This document shows, piece after piece, positions 10,001 to 17,608 of a DNA stretch of 64,000 nucleotides (the stretch's first letter is position 1; every line of letters begins with the position of its first letter). The DNA is from Sediminitomix flava (GTDB lineage: Bacteria; Bacteroidota; Bacteroidia; Cytophagales; Flammeovirgaceae): positions 62,001 to 126,000 of the forward strand of contig NZ_QGDO01000001.1 of the NCBI RefSeq assembly GCF_003149185.1. The letters are read 5' to 3'. Both the position numbers and the translations under genes were made by a program. The notes below the pieces were generated by a model. It was not told the DNA's origin and searched no databases. It saw nothing but the letters and a program-made list of their open reading frames with translations.

Positions 10001-11687
10001 CTTCCGAGAGGATGATTTTAAACTTACTAGGTTTTTCATCATCCTCATCAGCAGGTACCGTCCAATTCAAGTCAACAAAATCGTTTGAGATTGCTGATAC
10101 TATTAATCCGGTTGTAACCTCTGGACCAATGCCTGAGTTTTCTTTTATAGCTAAGCTTGCATCAATTAAACCTGTTCCTAACTGTCCAATAAAATCAGGA
10201 GCTGTTTCATCGAGTGACAAACCTGCAAATACAATTTGATTCTTTAGTACATCTTGAGAAAAATCGCCTCCACCTAGTTTTGAAACAACTAAGGCCGCAA
10301 TACCACTCACATGTGGACAAGCCATTGATGTTCCGTCTAAGTAACCATACTCATTACCAGGTAACGTACTCAATACACCATAAGATTGTCCCTGCCAAGT
10401 ATCTCCACCAGGAGCTGCAATTTCAATCCATGATCCAAAGTTTGAGTAAGAAGCTTTGTCTCTTGTTCCATCAGTAGATGCTACAGCAACTACAGACTCG
10501 TAATAACCAGGGTAATATGCTGCATTTCTACCATCATTTCCTGCGGCAAAAATAACAATACCACCTCGCATAGGGCTTCCTTCATAATCACCTGCCTCAG
10601 CAATAAAATAATCAATCGCATCAAGTACAGATTGCTCATACTGACCTGGAACTAAATATCCCCAAGAGTTTTGAGAGATAACAGCACCATTATTCGCTGC
10701 ATAAATAAATGCTGAAGCGAGGTCTCCTCCTCCTCCGCCTTCTGATAAAATCTGGCAGGCCATGATACGAACACCATCTCCATTTCCAGAACCACCAGCT
10801 ACACCAGCTACACCTACACCATTATTATTCACTGCCGCTACTGTACCCGCAACGTGTGTACCGTGAGTTTCTGGATCAATGTTTCCAGAGTTATTGGTGA
10901 AGTTATAACCATATACATCATCGATATAGCCATTACCATCATCATCTACTCCGTCTTCACCATTAAGCTCGGCTTCGTTGATCCACATATTGTCTCTCAA
11001 ATCTTCATGATCGACATCAATACCACCATCTGTTACAGCTACAATAACATTTGTAGAACCTGTAACTTCTGCCCATGCTTTATCCAATTGAATAGAAGCA
11101 TCAGCTCTCTTTCCTGCTTGGCTTCCATCATTAAAATAATGCCATTGGCTAGAAAGTAGTGGGTCATCCATTGTCATAGAAGCAGAAGCATTTGCTGTAA
11201 TAGCAGCAACCTCTTCCTCTGACAATACTCGAACACCTTTTTCACCACCAATAAGTCTTTTTTCAAGAATTGGCTCTGAAAGCTCTACCGTTTCTACATT
11301 GTTATACGCTCTACAAACCACAGTAGGGTCTACATCTAAATCGTACTCAATGTTGTACCAAAGATGCAATCCGTGCTTTCTTAGTTTGTGTTCAAATTTG
11401 GCATCATAAGGAAAAACTCTTTCCAAATGATGCCCATTGAATTGCTTTGATACTGCGTCAAAGCTGGCAATTCCTAATTGCCCTGTACTCAGTCCTCCAT
11501 AACTAACTGTTTGAAGTTTGTCTGCTGTACTTTCAGCAAATTTTACGCGAATGATTCCTTTCGCTTGTCCTTGGTTGTTGTAATTAACAATACCTGTTCT
11601 TCCCTGAGCCGTTGCTGTGTAATACTTGTGGGATGAAATAATACAGCACAGACTCAAAAAGACAAAGAGTAAACATCTTCTCATCAT
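4080..11687 (-). CDS. Giant secreted S8 subtilase with T9SS sorting domain
   Basis: A 2,535-residue extracellular serine endopeptidase. After the signal peptide (residues 1-28) and a propeptide-like region, the S8 domain carries Asp220 (VTDGGID), His275 (ETHGTHVAG), oxyanion Asn384 (AAGND) and Ser454 (DGTSMACP), so the triad is intact. An acidic DDDGNGYIDDVYG loop (about 248-260) looks like a calcium site. A fibronectin type III-like domain follows at about 520-620. The long middle holds several repeats of the 'choice-of-anchor D'/HYDIN-like kind (VDFGSVQVGSERELIIRMENYG, VDFGSIYRGTDLFRVISFLNDG) and cadherin-like segments (NRAPVAEEIDTIVIDLGEVF). The last 85 residues (YPNPVTASTKFSFDL ... GMYIYTLIIDG) form a type A T9SS C-terminal domain for outer-membrane export and surface anchoring. 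It shares an ATGA-type overlap with the 50-codon frame upstream. Two hairpins follow. Confidence 0.95.
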   Translation of the reverse strand: MMRRCLLFVFLSLCCIISSHKYYTATAQGRTGIVNYNNQGQAKGIIRVKFAESTADKLQTVSYGGLSTGQLGIASFDAVSKQFNGHHLERVFPYDAKFEHKLRKHGLHLWYNIEYDLDVDPTVVCRAYNNVETVELSEPILEKRLIGGEKGVRVLSEEEVAAITANASASMTMDDPLLSSQWHYFNDGSQAGKRADASIQLDKAWAEVTGSTNVIVAVTDGGIDVDHEDLRDNMWINEAELNGEDGVDDDGNGYIDDVYGYNFTNNSGNIDPETHGTHVAGTVAAVNNNGVGVAGVAGGSGNGDGVRIMACQILSEGGGGGDLASAFIYAANNGAVISQNSWGYLVPGQYEQSVLDAIDYFIAEAGDYEGSPMRGGIVIFAAGNDGRNAAYYPGYYESVVAVASTDGTRDKASYSNFGSWIEIAAPGGDTWQGQSYGVLSTLPGNEYGYLDGTSMACPHVSGIAALVVSKLGGGDFSQDVLKNQIVFAGLSLDETAPDFIGQLGTGLIDASLAIKENSGIGPEVTTGLIVSAISNDFVDLNWTVPADEDDEKPSKFKIILSEGAFDENTAREIFVFSDVAAGETYEYRIEELTSSTDYSLKVQAFDRWGNPSDLSEELTFTTNMGPAMTYPEAPNSWSFAIDLDGDVTESTVVVDTFMIGNTNDALLEWELETRQTDVYVKSWANASLGYPQNADISLERSRVMPLDVVRNEDYEPLREFKNEYLYYTESFYAVYLIGDEDLSKSNTIAAAYSVSNPDGFNITEMDVYLNNISTGKATVEIYHGDILADAKLVLSKEIEDTQEGSHTISLDYNESYYVQQNDILWLVVKVPAGNRYPIGISSITDHPDAERYQWISFDDGTSWNNLADALQEPGWAFTMGAFTDEEYQGDFISLTPAKGMINGVGETEVEFSADISHLKNGDVETNILIKSNDENAADARISTKVTIAGQEPNLITPGIVDFGSVQVGSERELIIRMENYGYGLFKGSFTFEGLDGSPFEIVSKPYNVMPRTAEDLVVKYVPTTPGNSNAVLSITDRNGYKAVVNLFGNGEAPAEIAVTPQSQVHYLAHGAAATSSIMIKNEGDYPLDFNIPKYSSKPSKEGGHKFGYAWELRNDGFTWEEIDGMDGTVDVTDQFKSNPFLDFVEVDLSFKFPFYDTLVNKLYMSHIGLIALDDKDPVNGSWGGLLGSSFTSNGYFAIYYQYFDLLHDTKLLYHVFDDHVVFEYKNVHSKVTHGLSGEPMNFQLAVYYDGHAEMRYLDVYWSDADIWDPMMGIESPDKQDGIYFYDVYRKPERLFGYWAQPTWIDITFPGSKIISNLSHTNGVVAVGDSLEITFDIDTDGLVEGVNTQNIAIENNDPSLPIAHFTVNVDINEGGEAIVSTSDNTVDFGSIYRGTDLFRVISFLNDGNSNADIVSTSFADGSKFSVNKETFELKARLGTTVKVYFDASELGEYSDQITFTDDMNNTYVFDVSANVIGAPAIDLTYDQSSFTLNHGEKAEFTVNVSNVAGDTTLRMLTKGSNWLYEKKSDVGAMSLPSLRDFEYYFNHNDDALIGLEDPDAPLFDWIEIVTNGEGQKLDFDQSIMSAKIDFEKPFMFYGEEYSTAWMGYPGIITFTEPVQLAPIINNVIPFEDKFNNFIAVFWGLTGYDYFDENDMKGIYFKEFEDKAVFTYYRWVHSFGEGNGGLVEAQVVLYLDGRIKMQYKTINQETIDQWNHNLVVGVENIDGTEGTMANFYRSLIKDNLVIEFTPSEVINIAAGESKDITFELNATELIGGDYVTNLTFVNHTPNSEDISIPVNLTVNGESALSWNVEELDLGDVLYQPGWWTRHQFAIENKGTAHHTLAEGEIEVISDSNLGLEFWGTLEEVNPWLPFPAIPGFVDYNLFLNPFYKPLVIKVNEVVDAQVVLKPTEPGVYEDTLKLNYADGSMHELLVKANFYLPPVFESDMADTLAVVAMVEDHQEEMSFNISNKNGEYPLHYQFAIDYQYQGEVMMPDFSSSASAVALMINEFVGITSYANAVADSNFYQALYYGAEDIEISNSLGYGGSQEMTSMTKFIAPEGGFGLSHVSTWYRPEGLENGKIKVEVMTGTIDNLVTLHTETFTTETSSSEQTGKAELFELSEEVLFFSGENIYVAFTYEADATYPQGLIALDQTYAETFYFVADDGLIDITTDTRFATTGYYARAYAQDKVDGTWFKLSHDEGVIEMGDSLDVTASFDARFRRGANELIAKVAIITNDPDLSEDESSFIASMYINKGPQVYGNVEKQSMNEGDTLMLSYNLMDPESHDFTISIENLDDLGTATIEGNQVNISLTPSFDHSGMHSFDIVGVDEYGITTTATIDVEVMNVNRAPVAEEIDTIVIDLGEVFYWDATQAITDPDGDELTYGIADNNDGIVVSGFANNEFIISAIKEGETEIAITAYDPEMASVVKVVSVIVREALVTGVEDEILANKFKLMNYPNPVTASTKFSFDLTEAADVKIMVYNMQGQLVDSIEAGRKSVGTSEVEYDTSVLQSGMYIYTLIIDGTPKVFNKLIK

Positions 11688-11836
11688 TTTGAGTGAGTTT
11701 TAGTAATTGAATTGGTTGAAGATGAAGCCAATTTTTGCATTAGCTTCTTTAAGAGATTAATCTCTTTTTTTCGATCCTCAATGAGCTTTATCAAATCTTC
11801 TTTATCAGAAGAAGTAGTTTGATTTTTCTTTGACAT
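11684..11836 (-). CDS. 50-aa coiled-coil protein overlapping the subtilase start
   Basis: A 51-codon frame from ATG 11836 to TGA 11684. Its stop overlaps the subtilase ATG (AAATGATG), so translation of the two is probably coupled. The product has a polar N-terminus (MSKKNQTTSSDKED), a heptad-like helix (LIKLIEDRKKEINLLKKLMQKL) and a Ser/Thr-rich tail. It has no signal peptide, so it would stay in the cytoplasm while its neighbour is exported. No family recognised. It may simply serve as a leader that delivers ribosomes to the long message, or be a real small protein. Confidence 0.5.
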   Translation of the reverse strand: MSKKNQTTSSDKEDLIKLIEDRKKEINLLKKLMQKLASSSTNSITKTHSK

Positions 11837-12041
11837 AGAAGTCGATTAGTCTCAAAAAAAATTGATAAAGCAAGCTTACTGGTTTTTCACCAATTCATCT
11901 CTAAATAGTACACCAACAAATCTCCACGATGGTCACAACATTTACCCAACAGCAACTACTACATTGGCACTACAAAAAATCTCAAAACCCTGATTTTAAA
12001 CACTTAAAGATTAAAAATTCACAAACATTTTAAAATGCTAT

Positions 12042-13775
12042 TTACTCTTGTGAAAGAAGGTTTTTGAAAAATGTTTGATAGTCGGTATCCGTATTTGTAA
12101 GTCCCAATTTCTTCCTCAATCGGAATCTCGCAACTTCAATTGATTTTGTACTTTGGTGGGTTATACTAGAAATATCTTTTGTGCTCAAGTTCAAATATAG
12201 GTATGCACAAAGCTTCTTTTCATTAGGCGTTAGTTTCGGATAATGGGTATTTAATTGATCATAAAAATCCTGATTAACCTGTTCAAAACGTACTTCCAAT
12301 TCTTTCCATACATCTCCTTGTTTGTCATTCTGTAAATTGAAAACAATTGATCTTAAAGCCTTTTTGGTTTTAGCATCAACTTGGTCGTACAAAGCTACTA
12401 TATTTTCTGAAACCGAGTTAATTAATTCATACTTCTGCATCAGGTGCATAATATTCGTTGTCAACTCCCGATCTCTGAAGGAAATATCCGCTTGAAGTTT
12501 TTCATTAATTACCTTAATCTTTTCTTGCTCAGATTGTGTCAACTCAACCTCTGTTTGATACTGTATTGTTTTTGCTTTCTGGTGCTTAAGGTTTAATCTG
12601 TAGTACCTAAAAATAAGATAACAGACTATCAAGATTAAGCTCATCAAGACGCTTAGTCCTATTATAACATATTGCTGATTTTGTTTTTCATCAATAAGTT
12701 CTTGTCGAGCCAATTCCAATTCGTGCTGCTCTTCAAATCTTTCCAACTGTATTTCATAGGTTTCAGAAAGCAGTAAATCTGAATATTCCTTATACTTCTT
12801 TAAGTAAAAAATAGCATTTTCAAATTCTTTTACTTCTTCATAATAGACATACAAATTATTGTATGTGTCTTTCATGTGAGTCGGTGAATTAAGTTCTTCA
12901 GCCTTTTCCAAAGCTACTTCATAAATTGGTAAGGCTATATCAAAATCACCTTTCAGTCGATGAATATTACCGAGAATATTCAATGAATTTACTACACCAC
13001 CCCTATCATTTGTTTTCTGCTTAATATCATAAGCCTCTTCAATGGAATTTAGAGCATCATCCAATCTCCCCAATTTTAGATACTGGATCGCCATATTGTG
13101 CAAGACTTTACCTCTAAGATTATCTTGAACACCTCCTTTACAATAATTTAATGCTGTGTATAAGGATTGAATTGCCTTTTGAGGGTTATCGGTGTTGTCA
13201 TATAAGGCTCCTAAATTCAAATATATATGAGGTAAATACTTCTCTGAGAAAGTATCATCCATTTTTTCCAGCTCCTTTATAAGTCTGAGAAACTCTTTTT
13301 CCGACTTTTCAAACTGCTTTTCTCTTTGCCCTAATAAGGCTAGATTGATTTGTGTTCTAATCCTAAGCTTCGAGGCTCCTAACTCTGTAAATATTTTCTC
13401 TGCTTGTAAATACGATTCTTTCGCATTAATTAAAAAGCCTTTGGTCAGATAAACATTCCCCCTGTTTTTATAGAATTCTCCGAGCAATTCAGAATTGGGT
13501 TCTTGGCTCAATAATAAAATCCCTTCCTCTAAGTAATTCAATGACATGTCAAGGTCAGACTTGAAATAAACTTGCGAAAGTTCATATAATAGTTTGGCTC
13601 GATCTTCTATTTCAACAGTCTTAGATAGTTCATGCTTCAAACTGTCTAAAGAATTAGCCCATAGCGGTGATGATACTATGATATATAGAAGTAAAGTTTG
13701 TATAGATCTCAAGATAGTCGTGTGATTTTGTTGCTTAAGTAAAAATGGTAAAAAAATCTTGTGAGTAGCTGCCAT
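12042..13775 (-). CDS. Membrane TPR protein with LuxR-type DNA-binding domain
   Basis: A Bacteroidota-type one-component regulator of 577 residues. A signal-like hydrophobic segment near residues 25-42 is followed by about six tetratricopeptide repeats (to about residue 320), which would be periplasmic. Then come a charged coiled coil, one transmembrane helix (YVIIGLSVLMSLILIVCYLIF), a second cytoplasmic coiled coil and a C-terminal helix-turn-helix of the GerE/LuxR class (LTPNEKKLCAYLYLNLSTKDI ... ARFRLRKKLG). This couples periplasmic protein binding to DNA binding; the signal and targets are unknown. I prefer ATG 13775 to the upstream GTG 13781. It lies upstream of, and on the same strand as, the subtilase unit with about 200 bp between, so regulation of that unit is possible but unproven. 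Confidence 0.85.
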   Translation of the reverse strand: MAATHKIFLPFLLKQQNHTTILRSIQTLLLYIIVSSPLWANSLDSLKHELSKTVEIEDRAKLLYELSQVYFKSDLDMSLNYLEEGILLLSQEPNSELLGEFYKNRGNVYLTKGFLINAKESYLQAEKIFTELGASKLRIRTQINLALLGQREKQFEKSEKEFLRLIKELEKMDDTFSEKYLPHIYLNLGALYDNTDNPQKAIQSLYTALNYCKGGVQDNLRGKVLHNMAIQYLKLGRLDDALNSIEEAYDIKQKTNDRGGVVNSLNILGNIHRLKGDFDIALPIYEVALEKAEELNSPTHMKDTYNNLYVYYEEVKEFENAIFYLKKYKEYSDLLLSETYEIQLERFEEQHELELARQELIDEKQNQQYVIIGLSVLMSLILIVCYLIFRYYRLNLKHQKAKTIQYQTEVELTQSEQEKIKVINEKLQADISFRDRELTTNIMHLMQKYELINSVSENIVALYDQVDAKTKKALRSIVFNLQNDKQGDVWKELEVRFEQVNQDFYDQLNTHYPKLTPNEKKLCAYLYLNLSTKDISSITHQSTKSIEVARFRLRKKLGLTNTDTDYQTFFKNLLSQE

Positions 13776-13946
13776 ATTCACTCTGTTAAAGAAAAGACAA
13801 CTTTTTTAACAATTAAAAAAGGTAAAAAATATTGATATAATTAAATATTAAATAATAATATTTAATGAAAAGTGAGATTAGCACGAATATTCCTCGCTAG
13901 AAAGCAAATTGTACATGATGTTATTCTCAATACAACAATCCACACT

Positions 13947-14426
13947 TTAGGCTTTAGAATGCTTAAAATATTTCATAGAAAAGAATGATATACCGTAAGC
14001 AATTAAACATCCTAAAAGAACATTACCTAAACGCCACACGGCAACTTCTAAGACTTGAGCTCGTTCGTAGTTGGCCATAAAAATTGTCATAGAAGTCAGT
14101 GTTGCTGCATAGGGATATTTTTTACTTGCATTATAAATTCCTAAAACAAAGCCTGTACAAATAACGATGTAATAAAATTGAACTGAATGCAGTTTATAAA
14201 GAATAAAATATCCTACTAAAGAAACTAGACCACCTATCGATGTCCCAATTGCTCTGTGTCTTGCCTTTTTAAATGCTTTCTCAACATCATCTGCTGGTGC
14301 TAAAATGACAATAATAGTAATATACATCCAGCCTTCATGGTCCAATTGTAAAAAGGTCTGAAATAAATGGGCTATGGAAAGACCAATCACAACATTTAAA
14401 GTACGTACAAAATCTTCCCACTTCAT
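13947..14426 (-). CDS. FUSC-like inner membrane protein
   Basis: A 159-residue membrane protein with about four to five predicted helices. The motif KKARHRAIGTSIGGLVSLVGY (about residues 51-71) and the MTIFMANYERAQVLEVAVWRLGNVLLGCLIA stretch are typical of the membrane half of FUSC/aromatic-acid-exporter-like proteins (E. coli YccS/AaeB relatives). Those proteins are far longer and carry a cytoplasmic domain, which is absent here, so this is a stand-alone membrane module. Substrate unknown. It is transcribed alone. Confidence 0.7.
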   Translation of the reverse strand: MKWEDFVRTLNVVIGLSIAHLFQTFLQLDHEGWMYITIIVILAPADDVEKAFKKARHRAIGTSIGGLVSLVGYFILYKLHSVQFYYIVICTGFVLGIYNASKKYPYAATLTSMTIFMANYERAQVLEVAVWRLGNVLLGCLIAYGISFFSMKYFKHSKA

Positions 14427-14728
14427 ATTTTCAAAGGTGTTAGCTTCTATTTTAATAAATGAGTATTCAAACTCATTTCTTCTACTAATTACTATTTATA
14501 GTTATCACCAGATATATTATCAAACCAATAAATGCTACACATTCATTCATTGTAGAATTAAATATCAAATTATTGCTCTTATTTTTTTACGTCTTAGCCA
14601 TTACCTGTTTCTTTCTAGTACCATTATCTGCATAGACGAAATTATTAAGAAGTAAAAATATTCATGATAGTTTATAAACTTGTCACATTTATACTCATAC
14701 TGCTAATGATAACTCGATGATAAAACAA
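14427..14728. other. Gene-free intergenic stretch
   Basis: About 300 bp of AT-rich DNA between the FUSC-like gene start and the terminator at 14729. I see no coding frame with support and no structure beyond that terminator; the promoter of the FUSC-like gene should lie here. Confidence 0.5.
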
Positions 14729-14768
14729 AGAGCGTAAAGTCAAGAAAATCATTCTGACTTTACGCTCT
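14729..14768 (-). terminator. Terminator of the DJ-1/HbpS/propeller unit
   Basis: A perfect 14-bp stem (14729-14742 with 14755-14768), a 12-base loop and a T-rich tail (TTTGTTTT) on the minus strand, 45 bp after the propeller gene stop. Confidence 0.85.
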
Positions 14769-14813
14769 CATACACCCACAATAACTGATCGTTGTTTTAA
14801 TTGAATACCCTCA

Positions 14814-16358
14814 TCAAGGAGTTTGTAAACTTGTATTTAGAGTCCAATAATCCATTACAAAAACGTCATCTAATAATGGTCCTACTTTTTGTACAAGAGC
14901 CAAATGAGCCTTGTGGAAAAGGTAGATTTCTCTGCCATGCGCATTATTAAATGTCAAAGTAAAACAGTATTGGAAACCTTTGCTATGCCCTTCTGTACTG
15001 TTGTTTAAGCCCCATTCCATATGAGCAATTTCTGGAATCTGATTTTTTAGGTTCGAGAATCGAGCTACGGCTTCATCGATCTTGTTTTGGCTAACGTCAG
15101 CCTTGAATTTAAGATTGACAACATGTCTCAAGACTTTACCTTTTGTGCTAGGGCTGTTGAGAGCGACTTTATAACTCACCAACTGTTTTAGGTCAAAACG
15201 AACTGCTCCTGCAATGAAAAGTAATTCATCTTTTACTTTCAAGGCATTCAAACCGTAATAGATAGGAAAACCCGTTTTTAGAGAAGACAGAGGTGATAGT
15301 ACTCCCTCTTTATTCAGTTTACAAAGCTGAATGCTTTCGTCATCTCTTGTTCCTACCGCTACAATTGCTTCTTCATCATTGGTCTTCAGAATTTCGATTC
15401 TTGTTTGACCCGAAAGCAATGTTGTTTCGTCATCGATTAGGGTAGAATGAGGAAGAAGTTCACCTCTCTTATTTACCTTGAAAACACTCACCGCATCTCC
15501 GTGATAAACGAAATCTTTCTTCTTGATGAAGTTGATTCTTTTGTAGTATTTGTGGTGTCTGTGTCCTACCACTACATAGTGGTTGTCTCCTAAAGTAACA
15601 CCTGTAACAGGATACGTACCTGTCAAGAAACGGTCTGTTGTATTATCACTGATATTTGTGATGTTTTTGAAACGACCGCTTTCATAAACTCTAAAACCAC
15701 TTAGACCATTGTCTTGAAAACCTCCTGTGTACAGATAAGTCTTTCCATTGATTTTATGTACATACATCCCAATGATACCATCCGTGTGAATTTTATCATT
15801 GTCTTTTTGGGATTGTACATGTGTTAGAGAACCGTTAGACTGAATTTTGAAACAGCTTAAACCCGGTGTTTTTTCCAAACCACCGACAAAAAGGTAAGCC
15901 GCATTTTTCATTTTGATTACCTGTAGCGTAATGACTGTTCCGATATACGTTTCGTCAGTATCGTTTAGAATAAAGACTCTTTCTAGTGAGCCATTTTCTA
16001 GTATTTTGAATACTTCTACTGCATTTGCTCCTTTATTTCCCACAAAAAGGTAATCAGTTCCACTGATTTGAGAAGCTACCAATCCTCTCGCTGGACCTTT
16101 ACCAATAGCAAGTTCATGTCTGCTGATCGCAGAAAGTGCTCCGTTTTGATCAAGGGAAAAAACGTCTATATTTCCACCATCTCCTCCAGAATAGACATAG
16201 TGAGAATTTCCTTTCTCATAACTAGTGACACTAACAGTGTTGTTTGCTGTACCTTTAAAATCTTGTCGGTTAAGCGTTGCTTCTTCAGTAGTTTGAGCAA
16301 AACTGATCGAAGATAAAAAGAGTATGCTAACGAGCAGGATACTTTTAATGCTGTTCAT
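14814..16358 (-). CDS. Exported beta-propeller protein with C-terminal Dabb domain
   Basis: A 514-residue protein with a signal peptide (cleavage near SFAQ). Residues about 35-400 are repeating blades of the lactonase/YncE beta-propeller kind (VYSGGDGGNIDVFSLDQNGALS, LFVGNKGANAVEVFKILENGSL, LYTGGFQDNGLSGFRVYESGRF). Residues about 408-508 form a stress-responsive A/B-barrel (Dabb) domain with the diagnostic LRHVVNLKFK start, a GFQYCFTLTF strand and a HKAHLALVQKVGPLLDDVFVMDYW end. Dabb domains normally occur alone in small dimeric proteins; joined to a periplasmic propeller this is an unusual architecture. It is the last gene of a three-gene unit (26 bp after the HbpS-like gene) and is followed by a strong terminator. 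Enzyme activity is not established for this combination. Confidence 0.85.
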   Translation of the reverse strand: MNSIKSILLVSILFLSSISFAQTTEEATLNRQDFKGTANNTVSVTSYEKGNSHYVYSGGDGGNIDVFSLDQNGALSAISRHELAIGKGPARGLVASQISGTDYLFVGNKGANAVEVFKILENGSLERVFILNDTDETYIGTVITLQVIKMKNAAYLFVGGLEKTPGLSCFKIQSNGSLTHVQSQKDNDKIHTDGIIGMYVHKINGKTYLYTGGFQDNGLSGFRVYESGRFKNITNISDNTTDRFLTGTYPVTGVTLGDNHYVVVGHRHHKYYKRINFIKKKDFVYHGDAVSVFKVNKRGELLPHSTLIDDETTLLSGQTRIEILKTNDEEAIVAVGTRDDESIQLCKLNKEGVLSPLSSLKTGFPIYYGLNALKVKDELLFIAGAVRFDLKQLVSYKVALNSPSTKGKVLRHVVNLKFKADVSQNKIDEAVARFSNLKNQIPEIAHMEWGLNNSTEGHSKGFQYCFTLTFNNAHGREIYLFHKAHLALVQKVGPLLDDVFVMDYWTLNTSLQTP

Positions 16359-16384
16359 ATAAAAAGTAAGTTAAAGTTTTGGGA

Positions 16385-16873
16385 TTACTCAATAGCTGCT
16401 AATGCCCCAGTAGTAGCTATTTCGTGATCTTGTTCGATAGTGCCTCCACTGACGCCAATTGCTCCTATGATTTCTCCATCATCATTTTTAATTGGTACAC
16501 CACCAGGGAAACTGATTAAGCCATCATTAGATACTTCAATATTATAAATAATTCCACCGGGTTGAGTAAGTTTCCCAAGATCTCCTGTGGCAATATTGAA
16601 ATACCTTGCAGTTTTCGCTTTTTTGACTGCTACATCTATACTTCCTAAATAGGATTCATCCATACGCAAAAAAGCTTTCAAGTTCGCTCCAGCATCCACT
16701 ACGGCAATATTGACCAATACATTGTCTTTCTCCGCTTTTTCTTTGGCTGCCAACATCACTTTTAGAGCATCTTCTTGCGTAATGTTGTAAGTCACTTGAG
16801 CATGAGCCAATGTGCATATCGATGAGAGGATAAATATAAGGATAAAACCTTTTATATGTTGAAAGGACTTCAT
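16385..16873 (-). CDS. Exported HbpS/GlcG (DUF336) family protein
   Basis: A 162-residue protein with a signal peptide (to about AHAQ) and a complete HbpS-like domain: ALKVMLAAKEKAEKDNVLVNIAVVDAGANLKAFLRMDESYLGSIDVAVKKAKTA, then PGGVPIKNDDGEIIGAIGVSGG. Family members bind haem or small metabolites, and HbpS itself is an extracellular haem-binding/redox sensor partner; the ligand here is unknown. Its ATG overlaps the stop of the DJ-1 gene (ATGA), so the two are translationally coupled, and the propeller gene follows after 26 bp. Confidence 0.85.
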   Translation of the reverse strand: MKSFQHIKGFILIFILSSICTLAHAQVTYNITQEDALKVMLAAKEKAEKDNVLVNIAVVDAGANLKAFLRMDESYLGSIDVAVKKAKTARYFNIATGDLGKLTQPGGIIYNIEVSNDGLISFPGGVPIKNDDGEIIGAIGVSGGTIEQDHEIATTGALAAIE

Positions 16874-17562
16874 GACTCAGAATTTAGTTGTTTTAGTAGT
16901 AACTCAGCGACAAGAATAGATGAGGCAGGATTTTGCCCTGTGATTAAGTGACCATCTTCTATAGCATAAGATGCCCAATCCTCTGCATTCGAGAAGATTC
17001 CGCCTTTATTTTTCAATTCATCTTCTACCAAAAATGGAACGATACCGTCTAATTCAATCGCTTTTTCTTCGCTATTGGTAAAAGAGGTTAATTTTTTTCC
17101 TTTTACAAGCGGTTCACCCGAAGCTAAAACAGCATCTTTCAATACGACAGGAGCATGACAAACGGCAGCCACAGGCTTATTTTGCGTATAAAATTGCTCT
17201 ATAAGCCCCACAGAAGTTTTGTTCTCGGCTAAATCCCAAAGTGGACCGTGACCTCCTGGGTAAAAGATAGCATCAAAGTCATTTGGGTTGACTGTGCTTA
17301 TTTCTGAAGTATTAGAAAGTTTGACTTGTAATTCTTTGTCATTGTTGAATCTGACAGTTGAAGGAGTTTGAGAACCCTCATCATCACTTTTCGGATCGAT
17401 AGGAGGCTGTCCACCTTTTGGAGAACTTAAAGTAACGTCAACATTATTGTCAGTAAGGTAATAATAAGGAGCTGCAAACTCCTCTATCCAAAAACCTGTT
17501 TTTTCACCTGTGTCTCCCAAACGGTCGTGGCTTGTGAGAATAAATAATACTTTCTTCATCAT
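16870..17562 (-). CDS. DJ-1/PfpI family protein, Hsp31-like
   Basis: A cytoplasmic 230-residue protein of the DJ-1/PfpI superfamily. The nucleophile elbow is AAVCHAPVVL (Cys135, His136) and the acidic partner is in GFWIEEFAAPYYYL (Glu27/Glu28); the PGGHGPLWDL motif (102-111) is also typical. These features match the class-I-glutamine-amidotransferase-like group that includes Hsp31 holdase/glyoxalase III proteins. Likely role is detoxification of reactive carbonyls or protein deglycation/chaperone activity, inferred from family only. It is the first gene of the unit, 18 bp downstream of a TAATTTTG promoter element and a 16-bp palindrome, with the Crp/Fnr-type gene upstream on the same strand. 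Confidence 0.85.
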   Translation of the reverse strand: MMKKVLFILTSHDRLGDTGEKTGFWIEEFAAPYYYLTDNNVDVTLSSPKGGQPPIDPKSDDEGSQTPSTVRFNNDKELQVKLSNTSEISTVNPNDFDAIFYPGGHGPLWDLAENKTSVGLIEQFYTQNKPVAAVCHAPVVLKDAVLASGEPLVKGKKLTSFTNSEEKAIELDGIVPFLVEDELKNKGGIFSNAEDWASYAIEDGHLITGQNPASSILVAELLLKQLNSES

Positions 17563-17579
17563 TTACATTTGTTTGAAGA

Positions 17580-17587
17580 CAAAATTA
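17580..17587 (-). promoter_or_regulatory. Putative -7 element TAATTTTG for the DJ-1 operon
   Basis: Matches the Bacteroidota TAnnTTTG promoter consensus on the minus strand. With a start site about 7 bases on, the palindrome centre at 17616.5 falls near -41, as expected for class II activation; no TTTG -33 motif is seen at the usual distance, which also fits activator dependence. Confidence 0.5.
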
Positions 17588-17608
17588 GTGCTCCAAATCA
17601 AAAGAATG

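Noticed and set aside
6128-11159. Several plus-strand open frames of 65-101 codons within the subtilase gene
   Set aside because: They are antisense to a gene with intact domains throughout, lack signals of translation and encode low-quality Cys/Phe-rich sequences.
14374-14655. 93-codon plus-strand frame after the FUSC-like gene
   Set aside because: It begins antisense to the FUSC-like gene and its product has no recognisable domain; the apparent hydrophobicity comes from AT-rich DNA.
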